Of a stretch of 64,000 nt of DNA, positions 16,970 to 25,939 are shown one piece after another. Position 1 is the stretch's first letter. The number at the start of each line of letters is the position of its first letter. The notes under the pieces were generated by a model. That model was not told the origin of the DNA. It saw nothing but the letters and a program-made list of their open reading frames with translations, and made no database searches. The stretch is from Deinococcus roseus (GTDB lineage: Bacteria > Deinococcota > Deinococci > Deinococcales > Deinococcaceae). The position numbers were made by a program, and so were the translations under genes. The stretch spans positions 62,001-126,000 of the forward strand of contig NZ_BMOD01000008.1 in NCBI RefSeq assembly GCF_014646895.1. Direction: 5' to 3'.

Positions 16970-17446
16970 ATGGGCAAACGTTCACGCGAAAATCTGGACC
17001 CCACACCGGGCATTCGGCTGACCACTTCGGGCAGTGGGTATCTGGTCACCTCCGAAGGCTACACCCTTTACCGTTTTCTGCCGCTCTATTTGCAGAAAAA
17101 CAGCCTTGGGGAAATCACTGAGGCCAATGTCACCTGGGGAGATGAGTGGCCAGACCGTCTGCAACCCCTGATTTTCCAGTATGTCCCCCTGCCTGCTCCA
17201 GCTTATGGGGGAGCCACGGTGCCAGGAACCATCTCTGAATTTGAGCGCAACGATGGCAAATATGGGTACAAGCAGGTGGAATACAACGGCTGGTGGCTGT
17301 ACATTTTCACCGAGGACCGGGCCGGAGAGGTCAAAGGGATTGTTCCGGGGATCTGGGATGTGGTTCCGGCAGATGTGGAGCCTCTGGTTCCTCTGGACGA
17401 TGATGATGTTGGAAATCCACCTCCTGGACTGCTAGGCGGTCCTTGA
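16970..17446 (+). CDS. Protein with Yx(F/W/Y)-type repeats, COG4315-like
   Basis: The start is the ATG at 16970, giving 158 residues that open with MGKRSRENLDPTPGIRL. Two motifs, SEGYTLYRFLPLY and NGWWLYIFTEDR, resemble the repeated TLYxF/LY-F-D motif of secreted lipoproteins grouped as COG4315, but no signal peptide or lipobox is present. The C-terminal 20 residues are acidic then Pro/Gly-rich. The last 116 bases overlap the 3' end of the convergent regulator gene. The function is unknown. Confidence 0.7.
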   Translation: MGKRSRENLDPTPGIRLTTSGSGYLVTSEGYTLYRFLPLYLQKNSLGEITEANVTWGDEWPDRLQPLIFQYVPLPAPAYGGATVPGTISEFERNDGKYGYKQVEYNGWWLYIFTEDRAGEVKGIVPGIWDVVPADVEPLVPLDDDDVGNPPPGLLGGP

Positions 17447-20171
17447 AGATCAACCAGTCCAGCACTTTGTTGACCAGCACATAAACTTCTTGCACCTGAT
17501 CCTGTTCTGCAAGGTCACACAACGATCTGGAGAGGTTCAGCTCCAGAAGCCTTCTGGAGAGAGGGCTGACACAGCGCCACTCCAAAAGCCGTGTGATCAG
17601 CGTTTTCTTCTGCTCTTCATCAAAACCAGCATGCCCCAGCAAGAAGATCGCACAGAGGATGGCATTGTAGTTGTCCTCTGTTTTGTATATCTTGTTCAAA
17701 ACTTCGTTCACATCCTGAACGTGAACAGGTGAGGACTTTGCCAGCTTGAACAGAAGAATCCCATTGAGCATGGTTGAGTTTCCCTGAAACAGAGCAAGAC
17801 TGATGCCTCTTTCAATGTCTGCCTCAAGATTATTCAATACGGCTTTTCCATCCAGAAACAAAGTGAACATTTTGCAGTAGATGGAGTACAATTCAAGATC
17901 ACCAAATTGATTCTCCCGGGATTTTTCGATGATGCTGTCTATCACATAAATCTCTTTCATATTGTTTTCTCTGATTACATCAGAGTATGCTATCGCATAC
18001 TTGAGATAAAGATCATGATACCCATTTTTAGAGTACTCTAGACCAGACAATATATCGAGAACCTCTTTATCCTCCATCAGCGATTCCCTGGAGGCTATGA
18101 TGGCATTAATTCCATACAGAAAAATCCTATCCTCTTCTTTCAGCCGCATTGCCATTTGCATGGCGTCCTTAAACAGCAAATATGATTTTTCATAAATCAT
18201 CATTCCCATATAAACAGATCCCCTGATGTTTCTGCTGATCATGTTGATCCTGATGTCATCACATATTTCATCCAGACCATCACACACCCGAAGGGCTTCC
18301 CTGGACTCGCCCGATCTGAAGCACATCCATGCGTACTCAAGATAAGCATCTGGTTTGTCTTGAATTTTGATGTCCTTCAGCACATCATTGTAAAATTGCA
18401 ATCCCTGATAGTACAGTGTGGAACGGTCAAAAATCTTCAAGAGGCTGAAAGACTTTGCGGAGCCGTTGAACATGTTGAAACGCACCACTTCCATCAGGTC
18501 TGGAATGGTGCTCGCATGGTCGAGGAGCCCTTGAGATGAACTGGCATCCAGGGTGTTCAGCAGGTGCAAGTAATAGGCCTGATGTTTCTTCTGAACTTCG
18601 GTGGAAGGCTCTGGCACAAATCCCCGAAGCACCTGAGGCACCCGAAACCGCTGTCCGGGTTCCATCTGCAGCATGGATTTGCGCACCAGTTGCTGCAAAG
18701 TTCTGAGTTGCACCCCACTGACGATCACAGCGGCCTCTCTGGTGAAACTGCCCAGAAAACAGTTCAGGCTGGTCAGGGCCTGTTTTTCCTGTTCTGACAG
18801 CAAATGCCAGCTGGCCTCAAAGATGGGTTTCAGGCTCTGGGGATCCCCCTCAGGGTCCACCACCTGCTGCACCTCTTCACGGATTTCTTTTAAAGAGAGC
18901 ATTTGCACCCAGCTGGATGCCATTTCCAGGGCCAGAGGCAAACCACTCAGGGCCGCACAGAGCTGCACCACCTCCTGGGCATCTTCAGACTGGATTTTGA
19001 AAGCGGCGTGGTGCCTTCTGGCGTGTTTTTCAAAACACTGCACTGCAGGATGGTTCAGCACTTCCGTCAGACCCATTCCCCGGTATTCCTGAATGCTGAA
19101 AGGTTCCAGTTTCAGCAGGCTTTCTTCAGGAAGTTGCAGGGGTTGCCTGCAGGTCACAATGATTCTGAGGGCCGAAAAACGCAGCCAGTTCTGCAGGTTT
19201 TCCAGTCCAGAAAGCTGGTCTGCACCATCGATCACCACAACACCCCTGTGGTGCCTCAGGGTGTCCATCAAACCCATCCAGGGATCTGCCTGCTGCACAT
19301 TGAGGCCCAGCTGGTGCAGCAAACCGCTGGCGTCTTTCAGGCCGTCTGCCTTGAGCCACAGGGTGTCTTCGGGATGCTCTGCAGCACAATAGGCCCGCAC
19401 CAGGGTGCTTTTGCCCACCCCACCCAGTCCGGTCACGGTCACAATGCCCGGAGGGGTCTGCTGCAGGCGTTCACGCAGCAAGGCCAGCTCCTGATCCCGT
19501 CCCACAAACACCTGCACCGGACGGATGGCGGTCTGCAAATTGGTTTTCTGGGGCACCTGCAAGGTGGTGAGGTCCACCCCCAGTTCTGCAGCTTCTTTCA
19601 ACACCCGGTGCTCCAGATACCCTTCCAGACCCAGCGCATGCAGAAAACGCAGCATTTCCAGGGTGGGCGGAGGCGCACCCTCCACCTGAAAAAACTGTTC
19701 TGCCAGCACTTTGAACTGGTCTGGCAGGGCATGGCGGATTTTCTGGGCCTCCTGCAAAATGGACCACTGCACCAGAGAGGCCAGTTTCTCGCGGGTCTCA
19801 AAAATCCAGTCTTCCAGCTCAGTGCTGGTGTTGCGCAAATCCAGCCCTTTTAAGAAAGCTCCGCTGTAAAGCTGTATCACCTCTGTGTGGTTCTGTTGCT
19901 GAACGGCCAAAAGGAGTTGCTGGGCATCGGTTTCAATCCGGGACTCCACCTGATTCTGCACCGACCTGAACAAATCTTTCTCCAGGCTTTGCAAATAACT
20001 GAGGGCCACCCTCAGGCTGGTGGCTGGATCTGCAGCCTCGGGCCAGAACAGCATCTGCAGGTGTTTGCGGTCCTGCTTGCCTTCCAGGGCCAGGTAACAC
20101 AGCAGCAGCAGGTTTTTGGGTTTGATGGGTTTGACGCCTGCATCCAGCCCACCCAGCGTTTGTACATGCAT
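17331..20171 (-). CDS. SARP/BTAD-type transcriptional activator with NB-ARC ATPase and helical C-terminus
   Basis: The start MHVQTLGGLD (20171) is favoured over a GTG at 20204. Residues 1-75 form an OmpR-like winged helix as in SARP regulators (KNLLLLCYLALEG, LFWPEAADPATSLRVALSYL). A BTAD-like helical region extends to about 200. An NB-ARC/AAA ATPase follows, with Walker A GLGGVGKST (248-255) and Walker B GVVVIDGAD near 304-312, then a long TPR-like helical C-terminus. Known relatives (AfsR, DnrI-like) activate divergent or nearby target operons by binding phased direct repeats. An 11-bp tandem repeat lies over the promoter of the divergent gene at 20333. Codons from about 17600 to 18480 are distinctly A/T-richer than the N-terminal half. 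Confidence 0.88.
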   Translation of the reverse strand: MHVQTLGGLDAGVKPIKPKNLLLLCYLALEGKQDRKHLQMLFWPEAADPATSLRVALSYLQSLEKDLFRSVQNQVESRIETDAQQLLLAVQQQNHTEVIQLYSGAFLKGLDLRNTSTELEDWIFETREKLASLVQWSILQEAQKIRHALPDQFKVLAEQFFQVEGAPPPTLEMLRFLHALGLEGYLEHRVLKEAAELGVDLTTLQVPQKTNLQTAIRPVQVFVGRDQELALLRERLQQTPPGIVTVTGLGGVGKSTLVRAYCAAEHPEDTLWLKADGLKDASGLLHQLGLNVQQADPWMGLMDTLRHHRGVVVIDGADQLSGLENLQNWLRFSALRIIVTCRQPLQLPEESLLKLEPFSIQEYRGMGLTEVLNHPAVQCFEKHARRHHAAFKIQSEDAQEVVQLCAALSGLPLALEMASSWVQMLSLKEIREEVQQVVDPEGDPQSLKPIFEASWHLLSEQEKQALTSLNCFLGSFTREAAVIVSGVQLRTLQQLVRKSMLQMEPGQRFRVPQVLRGFVPEPSTEVQKKHQAYYLHLLNTLDASSSQGLLDHASTIPDLMEVVRFNMFNGSAKSFSLLKIFDRSTLYYQGLQFYNDVLKDIKIQDKPDAYLEYAWMCFRSGESREALRVCDGLDEICDDIRINMISRNIRGSVYMGMMIYEKSYLLFKDAMQMAMRLKEEDRIFLYGINAIIASRESLMEDKEVLDILSGLEYSKNGYHDLYLKYAIAYSDVIRENNMKEIYVIDSIIEKSRENQFGDLELYSIYCKMFTLFLDGKAVLNNLEADIERGISLALFQGNSTMLNGILLFKLAKSSPVHVQDVNEVLNKIYKTEDNYNAILCAIFLLGHAGFDEEQKKTLITRLLEWRCVSPLSRRLLELNLSRSLCDLAEQDQVQEVYVLVNKVLDWLIFKDRLAVQEVDFQHHHRPEEPEAPHLPEPHPRSPEQSL

Positions 20172-20251
20172 ACCTTCAGGGTAGGGTGTCTTTCCCGAAC
20201 CCACCCCTAGGGAAATCCCTTATTGATGCTTTGGCAGGGTTCCTGATCTGC

Positions 20252-20293
20252 TGTTAACGCCTTGTTAACACCTGAATGGGCACACTGTATTCA
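20252..20293 (+). promoter_or_regulatory. 11-bp tandem repeats overlapping the promoter of the 20333-22215 genes
   Basis: TGTTAACGCCT (20252-20262) is followed without gap by TGTTAACACCT (20263-20273), differing at one base. The -35 TTAACA (20265-20270) lies inside the second repeat, and the -10 TATTCA (20288-20293) follows after exactly 17 bases. Direct repeats with one-helical-turn phasing next to the -35 are the known binding pattern of SARP activators, and a SARP-type gene is divergent from here. Confidence 0.7.
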
Positions 20294-20332
20294 TCCTGGT
20301 GATGCCCCCACTTCACCACAAGGAGGAGACCC

Positions 20333-21421
20333 ATGCTTGCTCCCGATCACCACCTGATTCTGGACACCCTCACTGGGCACCTGAATTTGCACCACCAGAT
20401 GAAACTCAAATTGCATGCCCTCACCACCCTGCAAATGAACCACCAGGACATCCTGCAACAGGTCAAAAAAGACGTGCTGGCCGCTGGACTGAAACTCCTT
20501 CCTGAGTTCTGCATGCAAACCCCCCGCAGCTTCATGGATTACACCCTCCATCTGGAACGCGCCGTAAAAAACCTGCGCCCGGCCATTCAGGAGGCCATCA
20601 CCCACCAGGGCGGCATTCCCACCGAAACCCAGCGGCACCTTCTGATCAGCGAAATCCTCAAATTGAAAAAAAATTCCGACCAGCAGCATTTGCGCCATGC
20701 CGAACTGCGCAAGCAACTGGGGCAGTTGCTGCGTCCCCTCAGGCATCACTTTCTGGATTTCAGTGCCCTGCTGGAAGACAGTGTGGGTGCCCAGGGAGAA
20801 CAGCAAATCCAGATCGAGCACCTGCAAACCCAGCTGCAACGCCTGATGCACAAACTGGGTCGGGACGAAACCGAAGCCACCCCCTCCTCCATCACCTTTG
20901 GCACACCTGTGCAGGGCATGGCCCTGCGTCTGGGCTTCCAGCACCACGGAGACACCCAGACCCTCTCTCTGGGGCAACTGGGCATCACTGTGGCCAGTCT
21001 GGGCCATCCGCTGGGAAACCCCATGCTCACCCCGGAAGTGCAAAAAGACCTGCGCACCCTGAACAGCGGAATGCAACAACTCAACCTGGAACAGCAGATG
21101 CTGGTGGTGTCCCACGGAGCCATGGAATTTGTGAAAACCCTGCTGCAAACCATCCGTCAGGCAGAAGAACACCAGGCCTCCCAGGTGTACCTGTGGAGCA
21201 TCAACAGCAAACTGCTGGAAGCCCTGCTGGACACCCTCTCCCAGCCGCAGATCCGGGTTCAGGGCATCAAGCTGATGCACTCTCTTTTGAGCTCCAGCCC
21301 GGCCTGGCAGCAGGTCAGCGAATTCGCCCTGCAAAGCCAGACCACCACCCACCACAGCGAAATGGTGACCCTGCCACCTGTGGTGCTGGGGGCCGCCGTG
21401 CAACTGCAGCACGCCCATTGA
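20333..21421 (+). CDS. Unrecognised long helical protein (362 aa), putative SARP target
   Basis: A strong AAGGAGG stands before the ATG. The protein is soluble, almost entirely predicted helical and rich in His, Gln and Leu (MLAPDHHLILDTLTGHLNLHH at the start; QQIQIEHLQTQLQRLMHKLG around 165-185, a coiled-coil-like heptad). A central, more beta-like segment contains TFGTPVQGMALRLGFQHHGD and LGQLGITVASLGHPLG. There is no signal peptide, clear membrane helix, catalytic motif or family I can name. It pairs with the gene at 21505 downstream, and both should be controlled by the divergent SARP regulator. Confidence 0.75.
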   Translation: MLAPDHHLILDTLTGHLNLHHQMKLKLHALTTLQMNHQDILQQVKKDVLAAGLKLLPEFCMQTPRSFMDYTLHLERAVKNLRPAIQEAITHQGGIPTETQRHLLISEILKLKKNSDQQHLRHAELRKQLGQLLRPLRHHFLDFSALLEDSVGAQGEQQIQIEHLQTQLQRLMHKLGRDETEATPSSITFGTPVQGMALRLGFQHHGDTQTLSLGQLGITVASLGHPLGNPMLTPEVQKDLRTLNSGMQQLNLEQQMLVVSHGAMEFVKTLLQTIRQAEEHQASQVYLWSINSKLLEALLDTLSQPQIRVQGIKLMHSLLSSSPAWQQVSEFALQSQTTTHHSEMVTLPPVVLGAAVQLQHAH

Positions 21422-21504
21422 CCTGACCATCCCCACCTGATTTTTCCCACAACCCTGCATCCCCATTCAGTGACCGGGCCTGACCCGACCACGGAGGTTT
21501 TGTC

Positions 21505-22215
21505 ATGCTGGAAACCGTCGCAGAACTGCTGCTTGCCCCTCCCAGCCTGGGAGACTTCAACCCCCACAGCACCCTCACCCCCAGCGGTTGTCCCATCGAA
21601 TGGACGTTCAGTTCCCACAATGAGGAGGTGCGTTACACCCTGGACCTGCATCCCAGACAGGTGCCCTCTGCACTGAAGAAACACACCGAGGGCCTGGATT
21701 ACTGCTGGCTCAGCATCCAGCGCACCTCCAGGGCCACCACCCACCAGTTGCTGAAACTGCACGACTGGAACGATCCTGATCCGCTGTATTTGGAAGACTG
21801 CGTGCCGGTGCTCTCCGGCTTTCGGGGCACCCAAAACGCCAGCGAAGTGCATTACCTGCATCAGGAACCCGCACCAGCCGTCCTCGAGAATCTGCTGAAA
21901 CCCCACCACAGCCAGCACCTCTCTGCCTTCTGGAACGACCTGCGTTTCCTGACCGCCAGACCCAGCCGCACCCTGCCACGCAAAACCCCCATCACCATCG
22001 TGATGCAATCCGAAGGCCTGACCTTGCACATCCCTGCCTCTGCCCTGTTTTCGGGCGAAGACATTGCAAGGCAAAAACTGGCCCAGTGGTTCACCAGCGC
22101 AGCCTACACCGAAGCCATGCAACACTCCGGCCTGATGCACACCACCGTGGGCTGGGAATTCCAGACGGGCCACCTGACCCGCCTGGTGGGGGTAACGCTG
22201 AAGAACTGGAGGTAG
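21505..22215 (+). CDS. Unrecognised protein (236 aa), second gene of the SARP-linked pair
   Basis: GGAGG lies 8 bases before the ATG. The product is soluble, with alternating beta-like and helical stretches: FNPHSTLTPSGCPIEWTF and EEVRYTLDLHP in the N-terminal third, then LYLEDCVPVLSGFRGTQN. It ends with a Trp/Arg-rich tail (HLTRLVGVTLKNWR). No catalytic signature or family was recognised. It lies 83 bases after the helical protein in the same direction without a terminator between, so a two-gene operon is likely. The stop is followed by a TIR-flanked repeat. Confidence 0.75.
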   Translation: MLETVAELLLAPPSLGDFNPHSTLTPSGCPIEWTFSSHNEEVRYTLDLHPRQVPSALKKHTEGLDYCWLSIQRTSRATTHQLLKLHDWNDPDPLYLEDCVPVLSGFRGTQNASEVHYLHQEPAPAVLENLLKPHHSQHLSAFWNDLRFLTARPSRTLPRKTPITIVMQSEGLTLHIPASALFSGEDIARQKLAQWFTSAAYTEAMQHSGLMHTTVGWEFQTGHLTRLVGVTLKNWR

Positions 22216-22299
22216 ATTTTTTTGGGTGTTTGCAGTGTTTTTTTGGGAGCACTGAGGGTCAGATCCCCTGGTTTATCTGGGGTGTGCGTCTGGGAGCAC

Positions 22300-22466
22300 T
22301 GGGGGTCAGATCCCCCTGCCTTTCGCATTCGCTCAAGGCTGTCCCCCGTCAGCGTTGGGGGACTTGGTGCGCGTCTGGGATGGCTTCCAGCCTGGTCTTC
22401 CACCAACCCCCCAACGCTGACGGGGGACCACCGAACACAGTGAGGTGCGGGGAGATCTGACCCCCA
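22300..22466. mobile_element. TIR-bounded miniature element (MITE-like), about 167 bp
   Basis: The ends are inverted: TGGGGGTCAGATC at 22300 and its complement in GATCTGACCCCCA up to 22466. Inside, 22341-22362 and 22407-22428 form a second inverted repeat, matching at 21 of 22 bases. There is no coding capacity. A partial end-like copy (GAGGGTCAGATCCCC) precedes it at 22254, and a related copy lies at 56258-56345, sharing ACAGCCTTGA, GCGAAAG.CAGGGGGATCTG and the flanking CAGAAACC. It is most likely a non-autonomous element; the transposase source is not in the window. Confidence 0.65.
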
Positions 22467-22495
22467 GAAACCTCAACCGCACCTTCCAGCCAAAC

Positions 22496-23692
<1,197 letters not shown>

Positions 23693-23705
23693 GGCTTTCT
23701 CCTTC

Positions 23706-23734
23706 AAAAAAAAACCGTGCCTGTTCGGGGCACG
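23706..23734 (-). terminator. Attenuator-like terminator in the tyrS leader
   Basis: On the minus strand CGTGCC-7 nt loop-GGCACG is followed by nine T, ending about 7 bases before the tyrS Shine-Dalgarno. The only promoter upstream on this strand belongs to tyrS itself, so the terminator can only act on the tyrS transcript. Confidence 0.75.
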
Positions 23735-23762
23735 CCTGGGGATCTGGGAAGCAACACTTCGC

Positions 23763-23816
23763 TTAAACGCCAAACCTCTGGGGCGCTTGCAAGGAAGAAT
23801 ATCGCTTCTCGAACAT
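23763..23816 (-). CDS. Possible 17-residue leader peptide of tyrS
   Basis: An ATG located 7 bases after the -10 box opens a frame reading MFEKRYSSLQAPQRFGV then stop, so it could be translated as a leaderless peptide. It contains one Tyr codon. The stop is 29 bases before the attenuator hairpin. Only position supports this, and a single Tyr codon is weak for classical attenuation. Confidence 0.35.
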   Translation of the reverse strand: MFEKRYSSLQAPQRFGV

Positions 23817-23823
23817 GCCAAAC

Positions 23824-23852
23824 AGTCTATCGGCTTGAGGGGGGAATCTCAA
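23824..23852 (-). promoter_or_regulatory. tyrS promoter
   Basis: TTGAGA (23852-23847), 17 bases, TAGACT (23829-23824) on the minus strand. The predicted start is at about 23817, leaving a leader of roughly 125 bases with a hairpin and T-run. Confidence 0.7.
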
Positions 23853-24009
23853 GGGTGCGGGCTATGGGGGTTTGAAGGCCGACGGCTTCGCCTGCCGAGG
23901 GCCAAGTGCCGAGGGCTGAAAACAAACACAAGTTCTGCTCCACCAAAACATCAAAAAAGCATGGATTGGCAATAAAAGTAGACCTGTATATGCACATTCC
24001 AAAGCGTCC
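23853..24009. repeat. Intergenic stretch upstream of tyrS with a heptad repeat copy
   Basis: The 329 bases between tyrS and the gene at 24022 hold the tyrS leader (23693-23852) and this part. Positions 23876-23921 contain GCCGACGG/GCCGAGG words of the dispersed heptad family. The remainder is A-rich and carries nothing else recognisable besides the TATACT box of the next gene at 24010. Confidence 0.55.
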
Positions 24010-24021
24010 TATACTCAGGCC

Positions 24022-24492
24022 ATGCCCTTTCCCACCCTGCAAATCCCTGAATTTTTGACATTGAAACGTGAAATCGAAACTTACCCAAGAATGCACGGCG
24101 AATACCTGATTGATCTGGTGTCCATTGCCCATCTGAGGGCAGGGGGCTTAAATGAAAATGACATTCTGGATGAAGTGTACTGCCACTGGAGTGGGGTTGC
24201 TTCTGTGGAAGATCTGCTTTACCGGGGAGAAGGGGATGGGTACGAAGTGTCAACCCAGCATCTGCTGGAAACCCTGGTTGATGGCCTGAAGGGAGGAGCG
24301 GCTGTGGGACACACCATCGACTCCATGCCGGAACAGGAAGCCCTGCGCTTCAGTCAGCGGTTTCTGGATCTTTTCGAGCAGCCCAGAGGATACATGGGCA
24401 TGGGCATCACGGACAGATGCATTTTTGAGCATGGTCTTTTGCTGATGGACCAGAATCACGCAGGACTTCTGCTGGTCCTGGAAGACGACTGA
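24022..24492 (+). CDS. Hypothetical protein (156 aa), leaderless
   Basis: TATACT (24010-24015) lies exactly 6 bases before the ATG and there is no Shine-Dalgarno, so the mRNA is probably leaderless. The protein is acidic and mostly helical (LQIPEFLTLKREIETYPRMHG at the start, LLETLVDGLKGGAAVGHTID in the middle) and ends in LLLVLEDD. No motif or family is recognised, and there is no signal or membrane segment. It is followed after 38 bases by the MOSC-domain gene, which has its own box. Confidence 0.75.
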   Translation: MPFPTLQIPEFLTLKREIETYPRMHGEYLIDLVSIAHLRAGGLNENDILDEVYCHWSGVASVEDLLYRGEGDGYEVSTQHLLETLVDGLKGGAAVGHTIDSMPEQEALRFSQRFLDLFEQPRGYMGMGITDRCIFEHGLLLMDQNHAGLLLVLEDD

Positions 24493-24530
24493 ATCCCACG
24501 CTTTTCATCCCCAGCCCTTACAATCAAATC

Positions 24531-25055
24531 ATGCTCAAAGACCTGTTTGCCAGCCAGCCTTTCACTGGAGAACTCATCTGGATGGGCCTGAGGCCCGCCT
24601 ACCGCGAGCCCCTCATCGAGGTGGAGGAGGTGGAAGCCCTCACCGACGCAGGTCTTGCTGGCGACCACACCGGAGCGCAGGGCCTGAAGAACCTGCAGTC
24701 GAAGGGGAAAAATCCCAGCAAGCGTCAGGTGACCCTGATTCAGGCGGAGCACCTGGATGTGCTGGCCCGCCTGATGGAGAAGTGCGAAATTGAGCCTGCC
24801 CTTTTGCGCCGCAATCTGGTGGTGCGGGGCATCAATTTGCATGCCCTGAAAAAAGCCCGCTTCAGAATTGGGAATGTGCTGTTCGAGGGAACGGGAGACT
24901 GTCACCCCTGCAGCCGCATGGAAGAGGTGCTTGGAAAAGGTGGCTACAACGCCATGCGCGGTCATGGGGGCATCACTGCACGGATCCTGGAAGGTGGAAC
25001 ACTGCACCTGTCCGATGTGGTGCGTCTGGTCGGTCCGGTAGAATTCGAGGAGTGA
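24531..25055 (+). CDS. MOSC domain protein
   Basis: A 174-residue stand-alone MOSC domain, the C-terminal module of molybdenum cofactor sulfurases. Visible features are GLAGDHTG, RQVTLIQAEHL, LLRRNLVVRGINL and the conserved cysteine region GDCHPCSRMEEVLG. Members bind Moco or handle sulfur transfer, which fits a genome with two Moco enzymes in this window. A TACAAT box six bases before the ATG and no Shine-Dalgarno suggest a leaderless mRNA. The stop overlaps the GTG start of the next gene. Confidence 0.9.
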   Translation: MLKDLFASQPFTGELIWMGLRPAYREPLIEVEEVEALTDAGLAGDHTGAQGLKNLQSKGKNPSKRQVTLIQAEHLDVLARLMEKCEIEPALLRRNLVVRGINLHALKKARFRIGNVLFEGTGDCHPCSRMEEVLGKGGYNAMRGHGGITARILEGGTLHLSDVVRLVGPVEFEE

Positions 25056-25939
25056 ATCCCGAATTTCTGGAGAACATCCGACACAGCTTTGACGATGGGG
25101 ACATCTGGTTGCAGAAATTGCCAGAGTTGCTGAACCTTTTTGCTGCCCAGTGGGAACTGGACCTGGGAGCGCCTTTTGAGAACCTGTCTTTCAATTACGT
25201 GGCTCCTGCCAAGTGGGAGGGGCAGGATGTGGTGTTCAAACTGGGGGTGCCCCGTGAGGAACTGCACACCGAGATTGCAGCCTTAAAACTCTGGAACGGC
25301 TCGGGTGGCGTAAAATTGTTGAAAGCCGATCCTGAGCAGGGTGCCCTGCTGATTGAGCGGCTGTTTCCGGGCCAGATGCTGAGCACTTTGCCTGAAGCCC
25401 AGACCGTCCCCATCATGTGTGAGGTGATGGAGAAAATCTGGCATCCGGTGCCTGCAGAACATGCTTTTCCCAGCATAGAGCAGTGGCACCAGGGGCTGGT
25501 GGAATTTCCGCGCAGTGGAACAGCTTTTCCTGCAGAGATGCTGGATCTGGCAGAGGGGTTTTACCAGGAACTCACCGCTTCTGCAGAAGAACCCGTGGTG
25601 CTGCATGGCGATCTGCACCATTTCAATGTGCTGCAGCATGGGGAAAACTGGCTGGCCATAGACCCCAAGGGCATCATCGGGGAAAGGGCCTATGAGATTG
25701 GGGCTTTCCTGCGCAACCCCTGGCCTGTCCTTTACGACCTGTATTCCCCGGAAGAATTGCAGAACGTGCAGGCCAGACGGGTGGATGCTTTCGCCGAACG
25801 GCTGGGCCTCTCCAGAGAGCGCATCCTGAAATGGAGCGTGTACATTTTTGTGCTTTCGGGTTGCTGGGGGTACGCTGAAACCCGTGATGACTGGAAGAAA
25901 GAACTGCTGGGAGCAGAAGTGTTGAGGGGCCTGCTGTGA
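25052..25939 (+). CDS. APH(6)/hydroxyurea phosphotransferase family kinase
   Basis: A GTG start overlaps the MOSC stop by four bases (GTGA). The 295-residue protein has the small-molecule kinase layout of the streptomycin 6-kinase/hydroxyurea kinase family (PF04655): VVFKLGVPREELHTEIAAL with the nucleotide-binding lysine, GALLIERLFPG, catalytic VLHGDLHHFNVL and IDPKGIIGERAYEIGAFLRNP. Related enzymes inactivate streptomycin, but chromosomal members often have unknown substrates, and resistance is not implied. It is the middle gene of a translationally coupled trio. Confidence 0.88.
   Translation: MNPEFLENIRHSFDDGDIWLQKLPELLNLFAAQWELDLGAPFENLSFNYVAPAKWEGQDVVFKLGVPREELHTEIAALKLWNGSGGVKLLKADPEQGALLIERLFPGQMLSTLPEAQTVPIMCEVMEKIWHPVPAEHAFPSIEQWHQGLVEFPRSGTAFPAEMLDLAEGFYQELTASAEEPVVLHGDLHHFNVLQHGENWLAIDPKGIIGERAYEIGAFLRNPWPVLYDLYSPEELQNVQARRVDAFAERLGLSRERILKWSVYIFVLSGCWGYAETRDDWKKELLGAEVLRGLL

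Noticed and set aside
23693..23852. T-box riboswitch upstream of tyrS
   Set aside because: A terminator is present, but neither the T-box consensus nor a Stem I with specifier loop is visible; the leader is too short.
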